A stretch of 64,000 nt of DNA from positions 261,381,386 through 261,445,385 of the forward strand of contig NC_081406.1 in the NCBI RefSeq assembly GCF_030272615.1, in the 5' to 3' direction. Within the stretch, counting starts at the first letter, position 1; every line of letters begins with the position of its first letter. The notes beneath the pieces are model-generated. The model was given only the letters and a program-made list of their open reading frames with translations, ran no database searches and had not been told where the DNA came from. Positions 25,800 through 38,264 of the stretch are shown piece by piece. This stretch comes from Cryptomeria japonica. Taxonomy: Eukaryota > Streptophyta > Pinopsida > Cupressales > Cupressaceae. The translations under genes were made by a program, and so were the position numbers.

Positions 25800-27700
25800 C
25801 TGGAACTGTCATGCAATTATGAGATGTAGTTGATATTTCTATTGCCAAATTTTTCAAAGATGCACTTGCCGCTAGTTCTTCATATGTTCCCCTCGGAGAT
25901 CATAACCTATGCACCTCCTCCTTAATAAGGAATATTCTAAGGTGAGTCTAATAATTGAGGAGATAAGACAACTTTGAATAAAAAATGGTTGCTCTATCAT
26001 TATGGATGGGTGGACCAATATAGACATCAACCACTCATCAATATTATTGTCAAATGTTCAACAAGCTCTTATTTTCTTAAAGATATTGATTGTTAGGAAA
26101 GAGGAAGGATGCTAGCTTCCAATTTCAAATTTTAAAAGATGTCATAGAAGAGGTTGGACCCTCTAATGTTGTACAAGTAATGATTGAGTAATCCTGTGTA
26201 TGCAAGTTGGTTGGCTTAATGGTGGAGGGTACTTACAATCACAGTTTTTGAACCTTATGTTGTGTTCATGTGTTGAACAATGCATTGTAAGACATTGGAA
26301 AAATATATCGAACAAAGAACGTGGTGTCAAAAGCTAGAGGCCTTCAAATGTTTATTTGCAATCATCACACATCACATGCTTTGTTTAGTAATTTGTCAAG
26401 AAAGGAATTCCTCAAGCTTGTGGATACCAGATCTGTTAGCTACTTTATATTGTTGGGGAGGTTGATTGAGATGCACGAGCCTCTACGATTAATGATGGTT
26501 AATTCGGAGTTGGCTAAATAGACACTGACAAACACTATTGAAGGAAAAAGTATTAAATAAAAACTCTTCAACGATTATTGGTGGTCCACAATGAAGTAAG
26601 AGATTGCTATTTTTTTTAATGAACTGCTAATTTTTAACATTAATTTTTTATTTTATTATTATCTAATACATTGCTTAGTATTAAATTTATAGTTTTCATT
26701 TTATTATTGATATTGAATTAATAAATTGTTGATTTTATTACAAAATTTCAGATTTTATAATTTTTATTGTTTCTAAGTTTCTAAATTTCTAACTTGTAAA
26801 TTTACTAAATTATTTCATTCTCTGGAGATATATTTGTTCCATTATCTCACTTGTCTTGGTGTGCAAATCATAACATATCTTGATAAAAACTCTCCTAAAC
26901 TTAGAAAGATTTATCAGACATTTGATAGTGTACTTAGATAGATGAAACAAACAATTCATAGTAAGATCCCTAATTTGGGCTTTTATGCACAACATTAGAC
27001 CCATTGTGATGCAGTGGTGGGACACCATGAACACCCCACTTCATATGACTACCTATGCTCTATATCTCAAATGGTATGCAATAAGACCTGGGATAGTGCC
27101 TCCATCTGAGGATGAAGAGGTGAAAGAAAGATTCATGAAGGCCCTTGGGAAAATGTATATTGAGGAGTCGAGTCTAATGAACTAAGAGCAGAGTCCAATG
27201 AACTAAGAGCATAGTGGCTAGCCTTCGTAACTCTTTGTGACCCAACATCCAATAGACCAGAGGCGGGCATGGATAGAGCTGCATTATCTCAAAACGATCA
27301 CCATTGGATGGTGAACATGGCAAGGTAATGATGCACTAGAATTGAGGATGATTACCACTCATTTCCTTTCATAGATTGCTAGTTATTTTGTTGCAAAGGG
27401 GAATTGGTCTACATATAGCTTTATCCAATCAATCAAGAAGAATATAGGCTTGCCTCTAGATGATCAAAAAACCCAGTGGTTGTGCATAGTTCTTCGTGAC
27501 TTCAGAATTAATATTTATCTAGGTATCATCAAACTCTAGCTACACATTGGGATGTTGATCTCCAAGATACTACATAGGTTGATTTGAGGAGACACATGTT
27601 ATATTGCTTGGGGTTCCATTGGATAGAGATGAGACAATGTCTCATAGTGGCAATGACTCATACTCAAATTCTGATGCAGTGTTAGGGGTGTTGATTAAGG
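25800..27700 (+). pseudogene. hAT transposase relic (DUF659 to hATC)
   Basis: Plus-strand fragments follow hAT order. IAKFFKDALAASSSYVP lies near 25,838-25,890. MDGWTNIDINHSSIL, the DUF659 signature, lies near 26,000. FICNHHTSHALFSNL lies near 26,350. An insertion-bearing AT-rich gap at 26,580-26,980 is followed by NTPLHMTTYALYLKWY near 27,030. A C-terminal hATC-like part near 27,260-27,500 includes AWIELHYL and NWSTYSFIQS. Frameshifts and stops break it into at least four pieces. The order and wording resemble the minus-strand relic at 5,870-8,157, so both come from one family. Confidence 0.8.
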
Positions 27701-28019
27701 ACACCTACATATTTCTATAGTTTTATCATTTTGTAGTTGAAACTTGCAATCTTTGGGCATTTTGACATAATTTTTATATAATATATATGCACATTGTCAA
27801 TGAATGCAATTAGATTTTGTTAAAACTTCATTTATCTATCACTTTCTATGAAATGAAAATATCATTGAACTATAATATCATTTGATATTGTTGCCTGAAA
27901 ATAACAATCACAAAATACCAAGGCTTGGAGGGATTGTAATAGCTTCAACGTAGCAGCTCCCAAAGGCCACCTTCGATGTCGTTTCCAAGCCTCTTTGCCT
28001 CCATGGAGAAAATCAAGAA
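27701..28019. other. Short non-coding stretch
   Basis: AT-rich sequence between the hAT relic and the tandem segments of the L1-like relic; nothing recognised. Confidence 0.5.
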
Positions 28020-28625
28020 AATCGTTCAAGGGTACCATAAATGAAACGATTGGAGGGGAATCGCCAATTTCTATTTCTCGTCAACGGCTCCTTGTTGTAT
28101 CTTATTGGAGATCTTGGCCCTCGCTAGAGGCTTTTCTCAAGGGTATTGTAAACAAAGCAATTGGAAGGGTGTTGCCAATTTCTATTTCTCCTCAATGGTT
28201 CCCTGTTATGTCTTATTAGAGATCTCGACACTAGCTAAAAGCTTCAATGCCTTCCATGAATGTGTCCACAGTGCCTGCAAAAGACCTCTTTACCAAAAAG
28301 TGGTCTAAAGCCCTTGGGCTGTTGAATGTAAATGGATGCACTACAGGCCTTGGTAAGGGTTTAGTGCCTACTTCTATGGATGATTCCCCTGTCATAAAAG
28401 ATGAGATTATAAGGACATCAATAGCCTTTGGCTCTCCCCAATGGCTCCATGTTGTACCTTCTTCAAGATCTTGCACCTCACCAACGATTTCAATGCCTTT
28501 CATGAATGCTTCCATGGTGCATGCAAAAGGCCTCTCTACGATTTCCAATGAACCCAAAAAGTGAGTTGAAACCCTTAGGCAGCCGACTAAAAATGGTTGC
28601 ATTGGAGACCTTGGTAAGGGTTTCA
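28020..28625 (+). repeat. Diverged tandem repeats at the front of an L1-like ORF1
   Basis: Two sets are visible. The first is a ~110-bp unit repeated at about 28,029 and 28,141 (shared words GCCAATTTCTATTTCTC, AGAGATCT, AAGGGTA). The second is a ~246-bp unit beginning CAATGCCTTCCATGAATG, repeated at 28,245 and 28,491. The second set lies in the same reading frame as the ORF1 relic that follows, so the protein would have had an internal repeat containing GCTTGLGKGL and GCIGDLGKGF. Confidence 0.65.
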
Positions 28626-29500
28626 TGCTTAAATCTTTGGATGGTGTCGATTTCCCCACTTTACCTCAAACTTCAAGATCAGTGACTAGAGCTAAAGAAG
28701 ATTCCTTTATCTCAAAGGTATGTGCTAAAAAGCTTGTGCCCCCTACATTTTTTGGTAATGGAATCATTCTAATGAAATGTGCAAAGATTTTCCCTATTCT
28801 AGAATTTGGAGAACAGATGCTAAAGAAAGAAAATAATTTCACAGCACATGCTTTAAGCTATCATTTCACCTAGTATTCCATATATGAACATCTGGGTAAA
28901 ATAAAATTGGCTTCCACTTGTTGACGATGGAGTTAAAATTTATCTAAGAATGCAAGGTTTCTCCATTGCTATTTTTGACTCCATCAAGGAAAAGGATTCA
29001 ATACTCTTTGATCATCATTGGACTTGAGGTCAACACTCCCTTTTTCTCAAACCTTGGCATATGAATTTTAATCTTTCTTTTGAATCCTTCAATATCATGT
29101 CGATTTGGGTTTGTCTCCCTAATCTTCCCCTTCAATTGGGAACAAATCTTCCTTCAAATCTATTGGTAATTTGCTGGGTGTTTTCCTAGCAGTAGACAAG
29201 AACACTTATGAATTTTCTCATACTACTTCTACTCGAATTTTAGTGGAAATGGACCTCAACAAGGATTTTTTTGCAGACATAATCCTTTTTGTTGTAATTC
29301 AGCCTTGGACCCAAGTATTGAATTATAAAGGTCTTCCTTTCCATTGCAAGAGATGTTATGAAGTTGGACATGTTGGGACAACTTGTCATGTCAAAAGTAA
29401 AATAGTTAACAAGCTTCGTGGTGGAGAGATCCCCTTACAATCCAGTCAAAGAATTCCCTTCAAGATCAAAAAGAGAATTTCTTTTATTAAGGTAAAATAG
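28247..29500 (+). pseudogene. L1-like (LINE) ORF1 relic, DUF4283 plus CCHC_4 zinc knuckle
   Basis: Three landmarks of plant L1 ORF1-like proteins appear in order. FLKPWHMNFNLSFESF with IWVCLPNLPLQLG (about 29,035-29,135) is the DUF4283 signature. STRILVEMDLNKDF and the IPF-like LPFHCKRC come next, then the knuckle CKRCYEVGHVGTTC, spaced C-X2-C-X4-H-X4-C, at about 29,343-29,385. Such proteins bind nucleic acid in the LINE ribonucleoprotein. The frame is broken by a TGA at 28,562, a TAG at about 28,871 and two frameshifts (near 28,900 and 29,160). No endonuclease or reverse transcriptase follows; the foldback structure begins at 29,775. Confidence 0.75.
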
Positions 29501-29929
29501 GTTTTGAAGGGGCCCTGAAACCCTTTACATCAAAATGCTGCCAAAAACCAAAAGATAGAAGAGACTCGATAGCCAACTATCAACAAAACAACAACGACCA
29601 AAATAGGGACACAAACCTAGACCAACTTACTATAATTCCTTTAGAATTGTAGTAGCTTCAAGATCCTTCTTAATAAGTTGTTCATGTAAATCCATCACCT
29701 CTTGGATGACCTAGGAAGGGTGACCCACCGGTTTAGACTAACTTTGTGTCATGGCCGATGGCCCTTGCACTTTAGGGTAAGTGCACCAAGTTGTGGTACC
29801 AAAAAGGTGCCACTTCTTACTTTTTCATAAAAATGCGTCATTGGCATGAAAAGGTCGTCCAAACCTACGAGTTGGATGCCCAAGGCAAATCCAACCGAAA
29901 GGGTTGGTATTCTCCCAAGCAAACCATTT

Positions 29930-30255
29930 GGCGAGCGCCAAATATGGCTCTCGCCCTATTTGGTGCTTGCCAAATGGAAAATTTTGAATTTTCACATTTG
30001 GCGCTCGCCAAATGCAAAATTTGAATTTTCACATTTGGCGCTCACCAAATGCAAAATTTGAATTTTCACATTTGGCGCACGCCAAATTTGGCGCTCGCCA
30101 AATGTGAAAAGTCAATTTTTTGCATTTGGCGAGTGCTCGCCAAATGTGAAAAGTCAATTTTTTGCATTTGGCGAGCGCTCGCCAAATGTGAAAAGTCAAT
30201 CTTTTGCATTTGGCGAGCGCTTGCCAAATGTGAAAAGTCAATTTTTTGCATTCAC
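29930..30255. repeat. Palindromic TTTGGCG minisatellite
   Basis: Two tandem sets lie side by side: a ~37-bp unit (about 29,990-30,100) and a 42-bp unit with nearly four copies (about 30,091-30,250). Each unit contains CATTTGGCGAGC joined to its exact reverse complement, or a shorter version of it. Both strands therefore show repeated open frames (FAFGE, LAKCE), which are translation artefacts. The same palindromes recur in the right arm at about 37,515-37,590. Confidence 0.9.
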
Positions 30256-30419
30256 CCCCAAAGGAGAATATATAAATGAAATATAAAATTTAAGTATAGC
30301 TCTATAGGACTTATAATGTAGATTCTAGTTTTTAGAGGATCATATAAAATTTCAGACTTAGTCAAGTTTCAATAATCGACATGTCAAATTTCAGTAATCA
30401 ACATGATCTCATTAGCATT

Positions 30420-32040
30420 CTTTAGCTATATATCTCACTCTCTTTATCTTCCCCAAACTCTAGAACTATCACCCTCCCTCTCTTGTCTCTCTCAATTATT
30501 TATCCTTGACTCTCTCCCTCTCTCTTCTCTCTCACTCCCTTATTGTTTCTCTCCCCTCCCACTCCTTTCTCTTGGTCACTACCTATCCCTTTTATCCTCT
30601 CTCTCCCCATATCTAGGGTTGTCCCTCCCTCACTATTCATCTCACTGTCTCTCCCTCCCTATATTATTACCCACCTTTCTCTCCCCCTCTAGGTTTCTCA
30701 ATTATCTAATTGTCCACCCTCTAGTTCTCTCCCCTCCTCTCCACCTTTCTCTCCCTTCTCCTTACCTCTATCTATTTATGAACTCTACCCCTCTCTTATC
30801 TCTCTCTCTCTCCAAACCTTTCTATCTCCTCATTCTCTAGGTCTCACAATCCCTCCATGTCTACCTCTCTATCCATCTCCTCTTACTCATCTCTTTGTTC
30901 TTCTATCTCTTCTATTCTCCCTCCCTCCCCTCTCCAGGTCTCTACCTTCCTTTCTTCCTCTCTCCCTCTCTATCTCCCTCTCCCACTCTCTCATCTTCTC
31001 TCTTCCTCTCTTATTCTCTATCTTCATTGTCTAGGTCATTACCTCTCCATCCCACCCTATCTCCCCTCTGTATGTTTCTCCCTCCCTTCCTCTCCACCTA
31101 TCTACCTCTGCATATAGGTTGCATTACCCACCTCTCTTTATCCCCCTCTATCCATCTCACTCCTCTCTGGCCATCTAGGTATCTCACCTATCTATATGCC
31201 CCCTCTATAGTTCTCTATGTCCCTTCTCTAGGTCTCTCCCTTCATTTCTTCCCCTCTCCCTCTCTACCTCCCCATCCATACATACCCCCATATATATCTC
31301 ACTCCCCCACTTATTAATTCTCTCTTCCTCTTTTATTCTCTCTCTCTACATTCTAGGTCATCAACTCTCTCTCACCTCTCTAGGTTTACCACTTCCTTCT
31401 TCTCCACCTATCTACCTCTGCATCATGTCTCATTACTCACCTCTCTCTCCCCCTCTATCTATCTCATTCCGCTCTCTTGTCATCTAGGTCTCTCATCTCT
31501 CTTTCCCAATATAGTTCTCTCCCTCTTTCTTCCCCTATATCTCCCTCCCCATTTACCCCTATTTATTTTTTAACTCTGTCATCCTCTTCTCACTTTCCCC
31601 CCACCTCTGCATCATCTCCTTCCCTAGGTCTTGTAGTCCCTCCATGTCTACCTCTCCCTCAATCCCCTCATACTCTTCTCTCTCTTTATTATTTCATCTC
31701 TCCTCTTATCTCTCCCTCACATTTATAGGCATCTCTATTATTTTCTTCCCCTCTCCCTCCTTATCCCATCTCTCTCTCCCTTCCCTACTAATTCTTATTC
31801 TCTCTTTATCGTCTGCATCATCAGCTTTCCATCACACCCTCTCTAACCCTCTCTAGGTTTCTCCCTCATTCCCTCTCCACCTCTCTACATCTCCATCCAT
31901 ATCTCATTACCAACCTCTCTCTACCCCCCTCCATCTATCTCAACCCTCTCTCTCTCTCACCCTATCTAGGTCTCTCACGCCTCTCTCCCCCTCTAGGTAT
32001 CTTATATCTCTATATAACCCATCTGGGTATGTACAGGAGT
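30420..32040. repeat. CT-rich block of left arm
   Basis: Pyrimidine-rich DNA (CTCTCTCC, CTAGGTCTCTC repeats). The Ser/Leu/Pro-rich frames on the plus strand are compositional. Segments such as CTCTCTCCCCATAT and TAGGGTTGTCCCTCC have reverse complements in the right arm at about 36,970-37,080, so this is a paired arm and not random simple sequence. Confidence 0.85.
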
Positions 32041-35000
32041 ATGGTGGGCCATATAACCCTTTAGGAAACCATTACTATCTATCTTAGGAAACCATATGAC
32101 CTCTTAGGACAACATATGGTGTCGTTACAAGTCATATGGTGTCCTAAGGGGTCAAATGGTGTCACTACGGGTCATATGGTGTCCTAAGGGGTCATATGGT
32201 GTTCTATGACCCCTTAGGATACCATATGATCTCTTAGAACACCATATGAGCCCTAACAAAACCATATGGTGTCCTAAGGGGTCATTTGGTGTTGTATGAC
32301 CCCTATGGACATCATATGACCCGTTAGGATACCATATGACCCCTAATGACACCATATGACCCCTAACAACACCATATAGTGTTCTAAGGGGTCATATGGT
32401 ATTCTATGACCCCTTATGACACCATATGTCCCATAACAACACCATATAGTGTCATTAGGGGTCATATGGTGCCTAAGGGGTCACATGGTGTCGTTAGGGG
32501 TCATATGATGTCCTAAGGGGTCATAGGGTGCCCAAATGGGTCATAGAATACCATATGACCCCTTAAGACGCCATATGATCCCTAACGACACCATATGACC
32601 CCTTAGGACACCATATGACCCCTAACGACAACATATTGTGTCTTAAGGGGTCATATGGTGTCAAAAGTGGTCATGTCATGTACTAGGATGTTAAAAGGGG
32701 TCATATGGTGTCCTAGGGGGTCACAAAACACCATATGACCCCTCAAGACACCATATGACCTCTTAAGACACCATATCGTGTTGTGAGGGGTCATATGGTG
32801 TCGTTAGGGGTCATATGGTGTCCTAAGCAGTCATATGGTATTCTATGACCCATTAGGATGTCATATGACCCCTTAGGACACCATATGACACTATATGGTG
32901 TCGTTAGGGGTCATATGGTGTCCTAAGGGGTCATATGGTGTCATAAGGGATTATATCGTGTTCTATGACCCCTTATGACACCATATGACCCCTAGGACCA
33001 CCATATGGTGTCCTGAGGGGTATATGGTGTCGTTAGGAGTCATATGGTGTCATTAGGGGTCATATTATGTCCTAAGGGGTCATATGATGTTCTATGACCC
33101 CTTAGGACACCATATGACCCCTAAAAACACCATATGGTGTCCTAAGGGGTCATATTGTGTCCTTAGGGGTCATATGGTGTTCTATGACCCCTTGAGACAC
33201 CATATGAACCCTTAGGATATTTCATATGGTGTCCTAAGGGGTCATATAGTGTTCTAAGGGGTCATATGGTATTCTATCACCCCCTAGGACACCATATAAC
33301 CCCTAACATCACCATATGGTGTCCTAAGGGGTCATATGATTTCCTAAGGGGTCATATGGTGACAGAAGGGGTCATATGGTATTCTATGACCCCTTAGGAC
33401 ACCATATGACCCCATACACCATATAATTCCTAACGCCACCATATAGTGTCCTAAGAGGTCATATGGTGTTCTATGACCCCTTGGGACACCATATGACCCC
33501 TAATGACAACATATGGTGCCCTAAGGGGTCATATGGTGTTCTATGACCCCTTGGGATGCCATATGGGCCCTCAGGACACCATATGACCCCATACGACACC
33601 ATATGACCCCTCACAACACCATATTGTGTCCTAAGGGGTCATATGGTGTCCTAAGGGGTCATTGAACACCATATGATTCCTTAGGACACTATATGACCCC
33701 TAATGATGTCAAATGACCCCTCAAGACACCATATGGTGTCGTTAGGGGTCATATGGTGTCCTAAGGGGTCATAGAACACCATATAACCCCTTAGGACACC
33801 ATATGAGCCCTAACAACACCATATGACCCCTTAGGACACCATATGAGCCCTAACAACACCATATGACCCCTTAGGACACCATATAGTTCTTAGAGGTCAT
33901 ATGGTGTCCTAAAGGGTCAAATAGTGTCCTAAGGGGTCACAAAGCATCATATAACCCCTTAGGACACCTTATGATCCCTTAGGACACCATATGACCCTTA
34001 ACAACACCATATGGTGTTGTTAGAGGTCATATGGTGTCCTAATGGCTCATAGAACACCATATGACCCCTTAGGACACCATATGCCCCTAACGACACCATA
34101 TGATGATGTTAGGGGTCATATGGTGTCCTATGATCCCTTAGAACACCATGTGACCCCTTAGGACACTATATGATGATGTTAGGGGTCATATGGTGTCTTA
34201 AGGGGTCATAGAACACCATATGACCCTATAGGACACCATCTGACCCCTTAGGACACCATTTGGTGTTGTTAGGGGTCATATGGTGCGCTAAGGGGTTATA
34301 GAACACCATATGACCCCATGGGACACCATATAACCTTTAACGACACCATATGACCCCTTAGGACACTATATGGTGTCATTAGGGGTCATGTGGGGTCATG
34401 TAGTGTCATGACGGGTCATAGAACACCATATGACCCCTTAGGACATCATATGACCCCTTAGGAAACCATATGACCCCTTTGGACACCATATGGTGTAGTT
34501 AGGGGTCATATGGTGTTCTAAGGGGTCATAAAACACCATATGACTCTCTCATATATATTCCTTACTCTCTTATTGTCTCTCTCAATTCTCATGGTCACCA
34601 TGAACCCCTACGACACCATATGACCCCTTAGGTATTGTTAGGGATTATATTGTGTCCTAAGGGGTCATAGGGTGTCCTATGACCCCTTAGGACACCATAT
34701 GATCCCTTAGGACACCATATGATCCCATAGGACACCATATGGTGTCTTTATGGGTCATATGGTGTCCTAAGGAGTCATATGGTGTCAGATGAAGGATGCC
34801 ATATGGTGTCCTTTATGGGTCGTATGGTGTGCTAAGGGGTCATATGGTGTTGTATGACCCCTTAGGACACCATATTGTGTTGTTATGGGCTATATAGTGT
34901 TTTAAGGGGTCATATGGTGTCCTATGACCCCCTAAAGGGTCGTTAGAGGTCATATTGTGTCCTATGACCTTTTAGGACACCATATGACCCCTTAGGATAC

Positions 35001-36400
35001 AATATGGTGCCGTTATGAGTCGTATGGTGTCCTGAGGGGTCATATGGTGTCCGATGACCCCTTAGGGCACCATATGACCCCTTAGGATACAATATGGTGT
35101 TGTTATGGGTCATATGATGTCCTAAGGGGTCATATGGTGTAGGACACCATATGAACCCTCGTATGGTGTTGTTATGGGTTGTATGGTGTCCTAAAGGGTC
35201 ATATGGTGTCGTATTACCCCTTAGGACACCATATGGTGTCATTATGGGTCTTATGGTGTGCTAAGGGGTCATATGGTGTTATATGACGCATTAGGACACT
35301 ATATGACCCCTTAGGACACCATATGGTGTCATTATAGGTCATATAGTGTGCTAAGGGGTCATATGGTGTCATATAACCCCCTAAGGGGTTGTTAGGGGTC
35401 ATATTGTATCCTAAGGAGTCATATTGTATCCTATGACCCCTTAGGACACCATATGACCCCTTACGACACAATATAGTGTTGTTATGCATCGTATTGTGTC
35501 CTAAGGGGTCATATGGTGCCCTATGACATTAGGGATCATATTGTGTAATAATTGGTCATATGGTATCCTATGACCCCTTAAGATACCATATGGTGTTGTT
35601 ATGGGTTGTATGGTGTCCTAAGGGGTCATATGGTGTCCTATGATCCCTTAGGACACCATGTGACCCCTTAGGATACCATATAGTGTTGTTTTGGGTTATA
35701 TGGTGTCCTAAGGGGTCATATAGTGTTCTATGACCCCTTAGGACACCATATAACCCCTTACATGTTGTTAGGGTTCATATTGTGTCCTAAGGGGTCATAT
35801 GGTATCCTATGACCCCTTAGGACACCATATGATCCCTTAGGTGTCATTAGGGGTCATATTGTGTTCTAAAGGGTCATATGGTGTCCTATGACCCCTTAGG
35901 ACACCATATGACCCCTTAGCACACCATATAGTGTCAATATGGGTCATGTGGTGTCTGTAGGGATCATCTAGTGACTTGTGACCCCTTAGGACACCATATG
36001 GTGTTGTTATGGGTCATATGGTGTCCTAAGGGGTCATGTAGTGTCCTATGACACCTTAGGACACCATATGGTATCGTTATGGATTGTATGGTGTCCTATG
36101 ACCCCTTAGGACACCATATGACCCCTTAGATATCGTTAAGGGTCATATTATGTCCTAAGGGGTCATATGGTGTCATATGACCCCTTAGGTGTCATTAGGG
36201 GTCATATGGTATCCTATAACCATTTAGGACACCATATGACCCTTGAGGACATCATATGGCATTGTTATGGGTTGTATTGTATCCTAAGGTGTCATATGGT
36301 GTGCCCTTAGGGCACCATATGACTCCTTAGGTGTTGTCAGGGGTCATATGGTGTCTTATGACCCCTTAGGACACCACGTGGTGTTGTTGTGGGTCATATG
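32041..36400. repeat. 20-bp satellite array, units in both orientations
   Basis: The unit is CTAAGGGGTCATATGGTGTC and its reverse complement, alternating in short runs over ~4.4 kb. Variants change single bases or swap CCTAAG for GTTAGG. Every unit has the CATATG core. Repeated HMVLLG-like and HHTTHN-like frames are satellite translations. A short pyrimidine-rich island interrupts the array at about 34,545-34,605. Confidence 0.95.
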
Positions 36401-37290
36401 TTAAGGAGGAGGGGAAGAGAGATAGAGAGGGAGAGAGAGAACTATAGAGGGGACATATAGATAGGCAAGAGACCTAGATTTCAAGAGAGGAGTGAGATAG
36501 ATAGAGGGGGATAAAGAGAGGTGGGTAACGAGACCTATATGCAAAGGTAGATAGGTGTTGAGGAAGGGAGGGAGAAACCTAGAGAGGGGAGAGAGGGTGG
36601 GTTGGAGAGTTAATGAACTGGATAATGAAGAGAGAGAATAAGAGAGATAGAGAGATAATGAGAGAGTGGGGGGAGGATATATAAATGGAGAGGGGAAGAA
36701 AGGAAGGGAGAGATCTAGAGAGGGAAGGGAGAGAGAAGAGAAGAGATGGAAGAAAAAAGAGATGAGTAAGAGGGGATGGATCGAGAGGTATAAATGGAGG
36801 GAGCGATATACCTAGAGAATGAGGAGATGGATCTAGGTTTGTAGAGAGAGAAGAGAGGGAGAGTGTTCATAAATAGATAGGGGCAAGGGAAAGGGGGAGA
36901 AAGGTGGAGAGGGAGGGAGATAACTAGAGGGTGGACAATTAGATAAGTGAGAAACCTAGAGTGGGAGAGAGAGGTGGGTAATAATATAGGGAGGGATAGG
37001 TAGTGAGGTGAATAGGGAGGGAAGGCGAGCCCTAAATATGGGGAGAGAGAGGATAGAAGGGATTGGTAGTGAACAAGAGAAACGAGTAGGAGGGGAGAGA
37101 AATAATAAGAGAGTGAGAGAGAAGAGAGAGGAAGGGAGTCAAGGATATAAATTAGGGTACAAGGAAGGGATGAAAGGTAGAGAGGGTAGGATATACCTAG
37201 AGAGGGGAGAAAGAAGTGAGAGAGACACAAGAGGGAGAGAGATAGCTGTAGAGTTTAGGGAAGATAAATATAGTGAGATATAGATCTAAA
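36401..37290. repeat. GA-rich block of right arm
   Basis: Purine-rich counterpart of the CT-rich block at 30,420-32,040. Reverse-complement matches include GGGAGGGATAGGTAGTGAGG (near 36,990) and AGTTTAGGGAAGATAAATAT (near 37,255). It abuts the satellite with a sharp change at about 36,400. Confidence 0.85.
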
Positions 37291-37499
37291 GAGTGCTAAT
37301 AGGAGAATGTTGATTATTGAAATTTGACTAAGTATGAAAGTCAATATGATCCTCTAAAAACAAGAATCTACATTATAACTCCTATAGAGTTGAAACCACT
37401 CTCAAACATCCTACCAATATATACATGAAATATAACTTAACGTGACTTATACTTAAATATTATATTTCATGTATGTATTTGCATCATAAAACCTTCAAA

Positions 37500-37680
37500 T
37501 TGGACAATGGAAGACATTTGGCGCACACCAAATGGGAAAAGTCATTTTTTTTAATTTGGCGAGCGCCATATTTGGCGCTCGCCAAATGGTTTGCATTGGG
37601 AACTACCAACCCTTTGGGTTGGATTGTACTTGGGCATCCAACCCAAAGGATTGGATGACCATTTCAGGCCTGAGACGTGT
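37500..37680. repeat. TTTGGCG palindrome block of right arm
   Basis: Shorter inverted counterpart of 29,850-30,255. It includes a TTTGGCGAGCGCCAT...TTTGGCGCTCGCCAAATG cluster, then CCAACCCTTTGGGTTGGAT and GCATCCAACCCAAAG, matching the left-arm words in reverse complement. The left arm has amplified this motif; the right arm has not. Confidence 0.8.
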
Positions 37681-38195
37681 TTTTAACAGAGGATTATAAA
37701 ATTTTCACATATTTTTGGTCGTGCTCTCTATCAGGTTTGCATGTGTTTCAATAAAACTAAAAAAAAATACCATAAAGACCTCGATCTCTCTCTTAGCTAT
37801 CCAAGCATGTAATTATTTTCACATTTTGATTTCGTTAAGGCTTTCATCTATAATTTCTTTTGTTAGTGTGTTCATTTTTGGTCAAAAACCAACATTCACT
37901 ATTTTGGGTATATTTTTTTACACGTTCATCAGATTTTGAAGAAACTTACATTTTTAGAAACTAGACTCCATTATACACAATTTAAAAATAAAGTTTTCAT
38001 TTTTGATTAGTTATCAATGATTTTAGGGGGGAGCATGCTCAAATTTCTGTTTTTCAAGATGTGTCCACTTCAAAAATTAGTAAAAAATCATATACTCATT
38101 AAAAAATTAGCTGAAAAATCTGGCATAAACTACAAGGTGTTAGCTAATTTCTCACCGAAGCGATTTTAAAAATTCAAAAAAAAAGTTAACATTTT

Positions 38196-38264
38196 AGGGG
38201 GGCCACAACAAACGCTATGTTATGTTTTTTGCATAAAAACAGGACCACTTTTTGTGGCCCCCCT
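38196..38264. repeat. 13-bp-stem hairpin in right arm
   Basis: AGGGGGGCCACAA (38,196-38,208) and TTGTGGCCCCCCT (38,252-38,264) are perfect inverted copies with a 43-bp loop. It lies in the part of the right arm that has no counterpart in the left arm. Confidence 0.8.

Noticed and set aside
22540-27700. One hAT element split and inverted between 23,300 and 25,800
   Set aside because: The two parts overlap in the KFF... region of the transposase, so they are two separate copies.
29930-30255. CRISPR-like array
   Set aside because: Regular palindromic repeats are present, but there are no unique spacers and the host is a plant; it is a palindromic minisatellite.
30403-31856. Several Ser/Pro/Leu-rich frames of 70-145 codons on the plus strand
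   Set aside because: They follow CT-rich repeat composition and their counterparts appear on the other strand of the GA-rich arm.
32152-35489. Frames with repeated GHHTTHN or GVLRGHRTPYD-like words
   Set aside because: Translations of the 20-bp satellite; 20 is not a multiple of 3, so the three frames cycle, and there is no conserved start.
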